This document shows, one piece after another, positions 62,419-64,000 of a stretch of DNA of 64,000 nt. Source of the DNA: Labrenzia sp. CE80 (GTDB taxonomy: Bacteria; Pseudomonadota; Alphaproteobacteria; Rhizobiales; Stappiaceae); the NCBI RefSeq assembly GCF_009650605.1, contig NZ_WAJT01000001.1, forward strand, positions 1,984,001 to 2,048,000, written 5' to 3'. Position numbers and translations under genes: made by a program. The stretch's first letter is position 1. Each line of letters starts with the position of its first letter. Below the pieces are notes generated by a model. The model was not told the DNA's origin. It worked only from the letters and a program-made list of their open reading frames with translations, and searched no databases.

Positions 62419-63111
62419 TTACTCAGTCTCGGCCTCGAAGTAATTTGCGTTGATGACCGAGATTCGCTCGATCGTAGCATCAAGCCGGGAAAGATGGATC
62501 ATGCCTGCTTCCACCGCCTTCTCTTCATCGCCGCCGGTCACCGCTGCGACGATAGCGCTGTGATCATCCAGCAGCTGGGGCATCCTGTCCTCTTTTGCGA
62601 GGCCCAGCATGCAGAGGCGATCAACCTTAGCCTTCTCCGACCGGATGACATCGAATGCGAAATCCACTTTTGCGATTTCGCACAGGAGCCTGTGAAACTC
62701 GTAGTCGAGAGCGCCGAAAGCCTCGTAATCCTGGTTGGCAATCACATCGCGCTGTTCGGCAAGACATTTTTGCAGCAAAGCCGCTCCACCGTCATCGCAG
62801 AGCCTAGCTGCGCGTCGGAAGACTTCTGCCTCAACAGCTGCGCGAACGAAGCGCGATTTTTCAATCTCCCGCGATGAAAATCGCTTCACCTCGGTCGCTC
62901 TTTGCGGCCTGATCAGCAGAAGATTCAGGTTTTCCAATCTGCTGAAGGCATCGCGAACCGGCTGACGTGATACGCCGAACTTTGCAGCAATGTCTGCCTC
63001 AGAAATCCTGTCGCCAGGTCTCAGACGCATGGACGTGATGTCATCGTAGAGATCATCGAAAATCTCATCAACGCTGGTTCGCCGTCCGCCAGCCTGGTTT
63101 TCCTGCGTCAT
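62419..63111 (-). CDS. GntR family regulator with FCD ligand domain
   Basis: 230 residues from ATG 63111 (AGAGG upstream). The winged helix reads LRPGDRISEADIAAKFGVSRQPVRDAF; the FCD domain carries metal-binding Asp/His in DYEFHRLL and later DDHSAIVAAV and IHLSRL. Divergent from an SDR gene across 334 bases with matching palindromes. Regulates probably sugar-acid or lactate-like catabolism. Confidence 0.93.
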   Translation of the reverse strand: MTQENQAGGRRTSVDEIFDDLYDDITSMRLRPGDRISEADIAAKFGVSRQPVRDAFSRLENLNLLLIRPQRATEVKRFSSREIEKSRFVRAAVEAEVFRRAARLCDDGGAALLQKCLAEQRDVIANQDYEAFGALDYEFHRLLCEIAKVDFAFDVIRSEKAKVDRLCMLGLAKEDRMPQLLDDHSAIVAAVTGGDEEKAVEAGMIHLSRLDATIERISVINANYFEAETE

Positions 63112-63445
63112 GAACACCTCTTTCGTGTACCCGCTTGATAGCCACGTCTCGTCGAAAACACCACCACATCAAACGAAACTGCCAAATGTTCAACAGCGGT
63201 TTCTCATCATGAAATTTAAACTAGTATTCCAGATTAACGACTAGTATACTAGCCTAAAATCAAGAACGTTCGCGCCTGGAGGAAAGCAGAAATCGGACGG
63301 CTTGATTGCGACGAGCCATCTTGCAACGAGTTGCGTTTTGTCCAACGCGCGCCTTGCCAACAACTATGAATCCCCGACGATAATTTCCAAAACTGATCGA
63401 TGCCAGCGCTTGCTGGCCGATTGTCATTTCAAAGAAGGAAAACTC
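63112..63445. other. 334-base divergent control region of the GntR and SDR genes
   Basis: No gene is present. It contains two GntR-like sites (63221-63252), listed separately, and A+T-rich promoter-like DNA between 63200 and 63260. Nothing else was recognised. Confidence 0.5.
63221..63252. promoter_or_regulatory. Paired GntR-type operators
   Basis: CTAGTATACTAG (63241-63252) is a perfect palindrome and CTAGTATTCCAG (63221-63232) an imperfect copy, with a 20-base centre-to-centre distance, so on the same face of the helix. The TAGT-N2-ACTA form resembles GntR/FadR-type sites. They lie 110 bases before the GntR start and about 195 before the SDR start. Confidence 0.6.
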
Positions 63446-64000
63446 ATGAAACTCAAAGGTAAAACCGCAATCGTGACTGGTGCCGGCCGTGATATCGGAC
63501 GCGCTTGCGCTCTAAAGCTGGCGGAAGAAGGCGCGAACGTCGCGCTCAACTACTTCTCAAGCAGCAAGGGTGCCGACGCAGCCGTTGAAGAGATCAAGGC
63601 CAACGGCGGCAAAGCCTTTGCACTTCAGGGCGATCTGAACCAACAGTCCGATGTTGACGCGCTGGTCGGCAAGACCGTTGAGACCTTTGGCGCAGTAAAC
63701 GTTCTGGTCAACAACACCGGCGGCCTGATCGAGCGTGTCAAGATCGCTGACATGTCCCTGGAGCACTGGCAGGCGGTCATGGACCTGAACCTGACAAGCA
63801 CTTTCCGGATGATCAAGGCATGCTTGCCTCACCTCACAGAGGGCGCCATCGTCAACCTTGCCAGCCAGGCGGGCCGCGACGGCGGTGGCGGCGGCGCAGT
63901 CGCCTATGCGACCTCCAAGGGCGCTATGATGACCCTGACACGTGGCCTTGCGAAGGAACTGGGTCCGAACATTCGGGTCAACGCTCTTTGCCCGGGCATG
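63446..64000 (+). CDS. SDR family oxidoreductase (partial; C-terminus beyond window)
   Basis: 185 residues are visible from ATG 63446 (AAGAAGGA upstream). Cofactor motif TGAGRDIG, NNTGG at strand 4 in place of NNAG, and the catalytic Ser, Tyr and Lys in NLASQAGRDGG...AVAYATSKGAM, with a run of five glycines before the Tyr. It is like FabG-type 3-oxoacyl reductases, but its place next to a GntR regulator suggests a catabolic dehydrogenase. Confidence 0.92.
   Translation, partial: MKLKGKTAIVTGAGRDIGRACALKLAEEGANVALNYFSSSKGADAAVEEIKANGGKAFALQGDLNQQSDVDALVGKTVETFGAVNVLVNNTGGLIERVKIADMSLEHWQAVMDLNLTSTFRMIKACLPHLTEGAIVNLASQAGRDGGGGGAVAYATSKGAMMTLTRGLAKELGPNIRVNALCPGM

Noticed and set aside
1..64000. 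Mobile elements, CRISPR arrays, tRNA or rRNA genes
   Set aside because: No transposase, integrase, regularly spaced repeats or cloverleaf-like sequence was found by reading; a dedicated tRNA scan would settle short RNAs.

Overview
This 64 kb stretch is ordinary, gene-dense chromosome from an alphaproteobacterium. It most resembles the order Hyphomicrobiales, and my best guess is a marine Stappiaceae member (Roseibium/Labrenzia/Stappia type). That guess rests on gene content and protein style only, not on a marker gene. I see no rRNA, tRNA, CRISPR array, insertion sequence, prophage or integration scar. Most gaps are short and many genes overlap by 1-8 bases.

Layout. 1-2.0 kb: the N-terminus of a PAN-domain alpha-2-macroglobulin cut by the window edge, and an orphan ParA. 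2.0-5.0 kb: an aldo/keto reductase, a RibD-C reductase and a lytic transglycosylase. 5.05-10.1 kb: a phosphonate importer, phnC-phnD-phnE-phnE on the minus strand, divergent from a hexapeptide acetyltransferase, with a PHO box between them. 10.3-16.6 kb: an L,D-transpeptidase, a small unknown protein, an atypical cytochrome c, DUF971, photolyase, a MerR/hydrolase pair and an ArsR/SRPBCC operon. 16.7-21.7 kb: moaA, DUF3305/DUF3306 and a 690-residue polyferredoxin. 21.8-24.0 kb: two drug/metabolite exporters. 24.06-34.4 kb: a twelve-gene minus-strand formate dehydrogenase locus. 35-38.4 kb: Mrp, SDR, GNAT and a BLUF photoreceptor. 38.5-41.9 kb: fdhD-mobA-mobB-moeA. 42-50 kb: GST, a sigma-54-type small gene, a metallo-beta-lactamase-fold hydrolase, LysR regulators, and an amino acid ABC importer with a PLP lyase. 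50.4-64 kb: a beta-hydroxyacid dehydrogenase, DUF302, Lrp, a secreted rhodanese, UDG, a histidine kinase, cobT/cobS, a DUF900 lipoprotein, DUF1289, a retropepsin, TauE, dusA, and a GntR regulator divergent from an SDR cut by the right edge.

How it fits together. The core theme is respiratory formate oxidation. A Tat-exported molybdenum enzyme (FdhA, Cys at the metal site), a four-cluster ferredoxin subunit (FdhB) and a cytochrome b anchor would pass electrons to quinone. Around them lie a TorD-like chaperone, a short Tat-target protein, a lipoprotein, a WD40-cytochrome c fusion, a 56-residue membrane protein and four uncharacterised proteins (DUF6494, a biotin/lipoate-ligase-like protein, DUF6505, DUF6352). 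The cofactor is supplied by moaA, mobA, mobB, moeA and fdhD nearby.

The most unexpected non-coding signals are: an identical 18-bp oriented palindrome placed at the same distance from the start codons of two unrelated genes about 7.4 kb apart (3667-3684 and 11040-11057); a textbook -24/-12 promoter before an unknown 138-residue protein (42700-42716); and a 28-bp perfect palindrome just upstream of a dehydrogenase gene (50390-50417).
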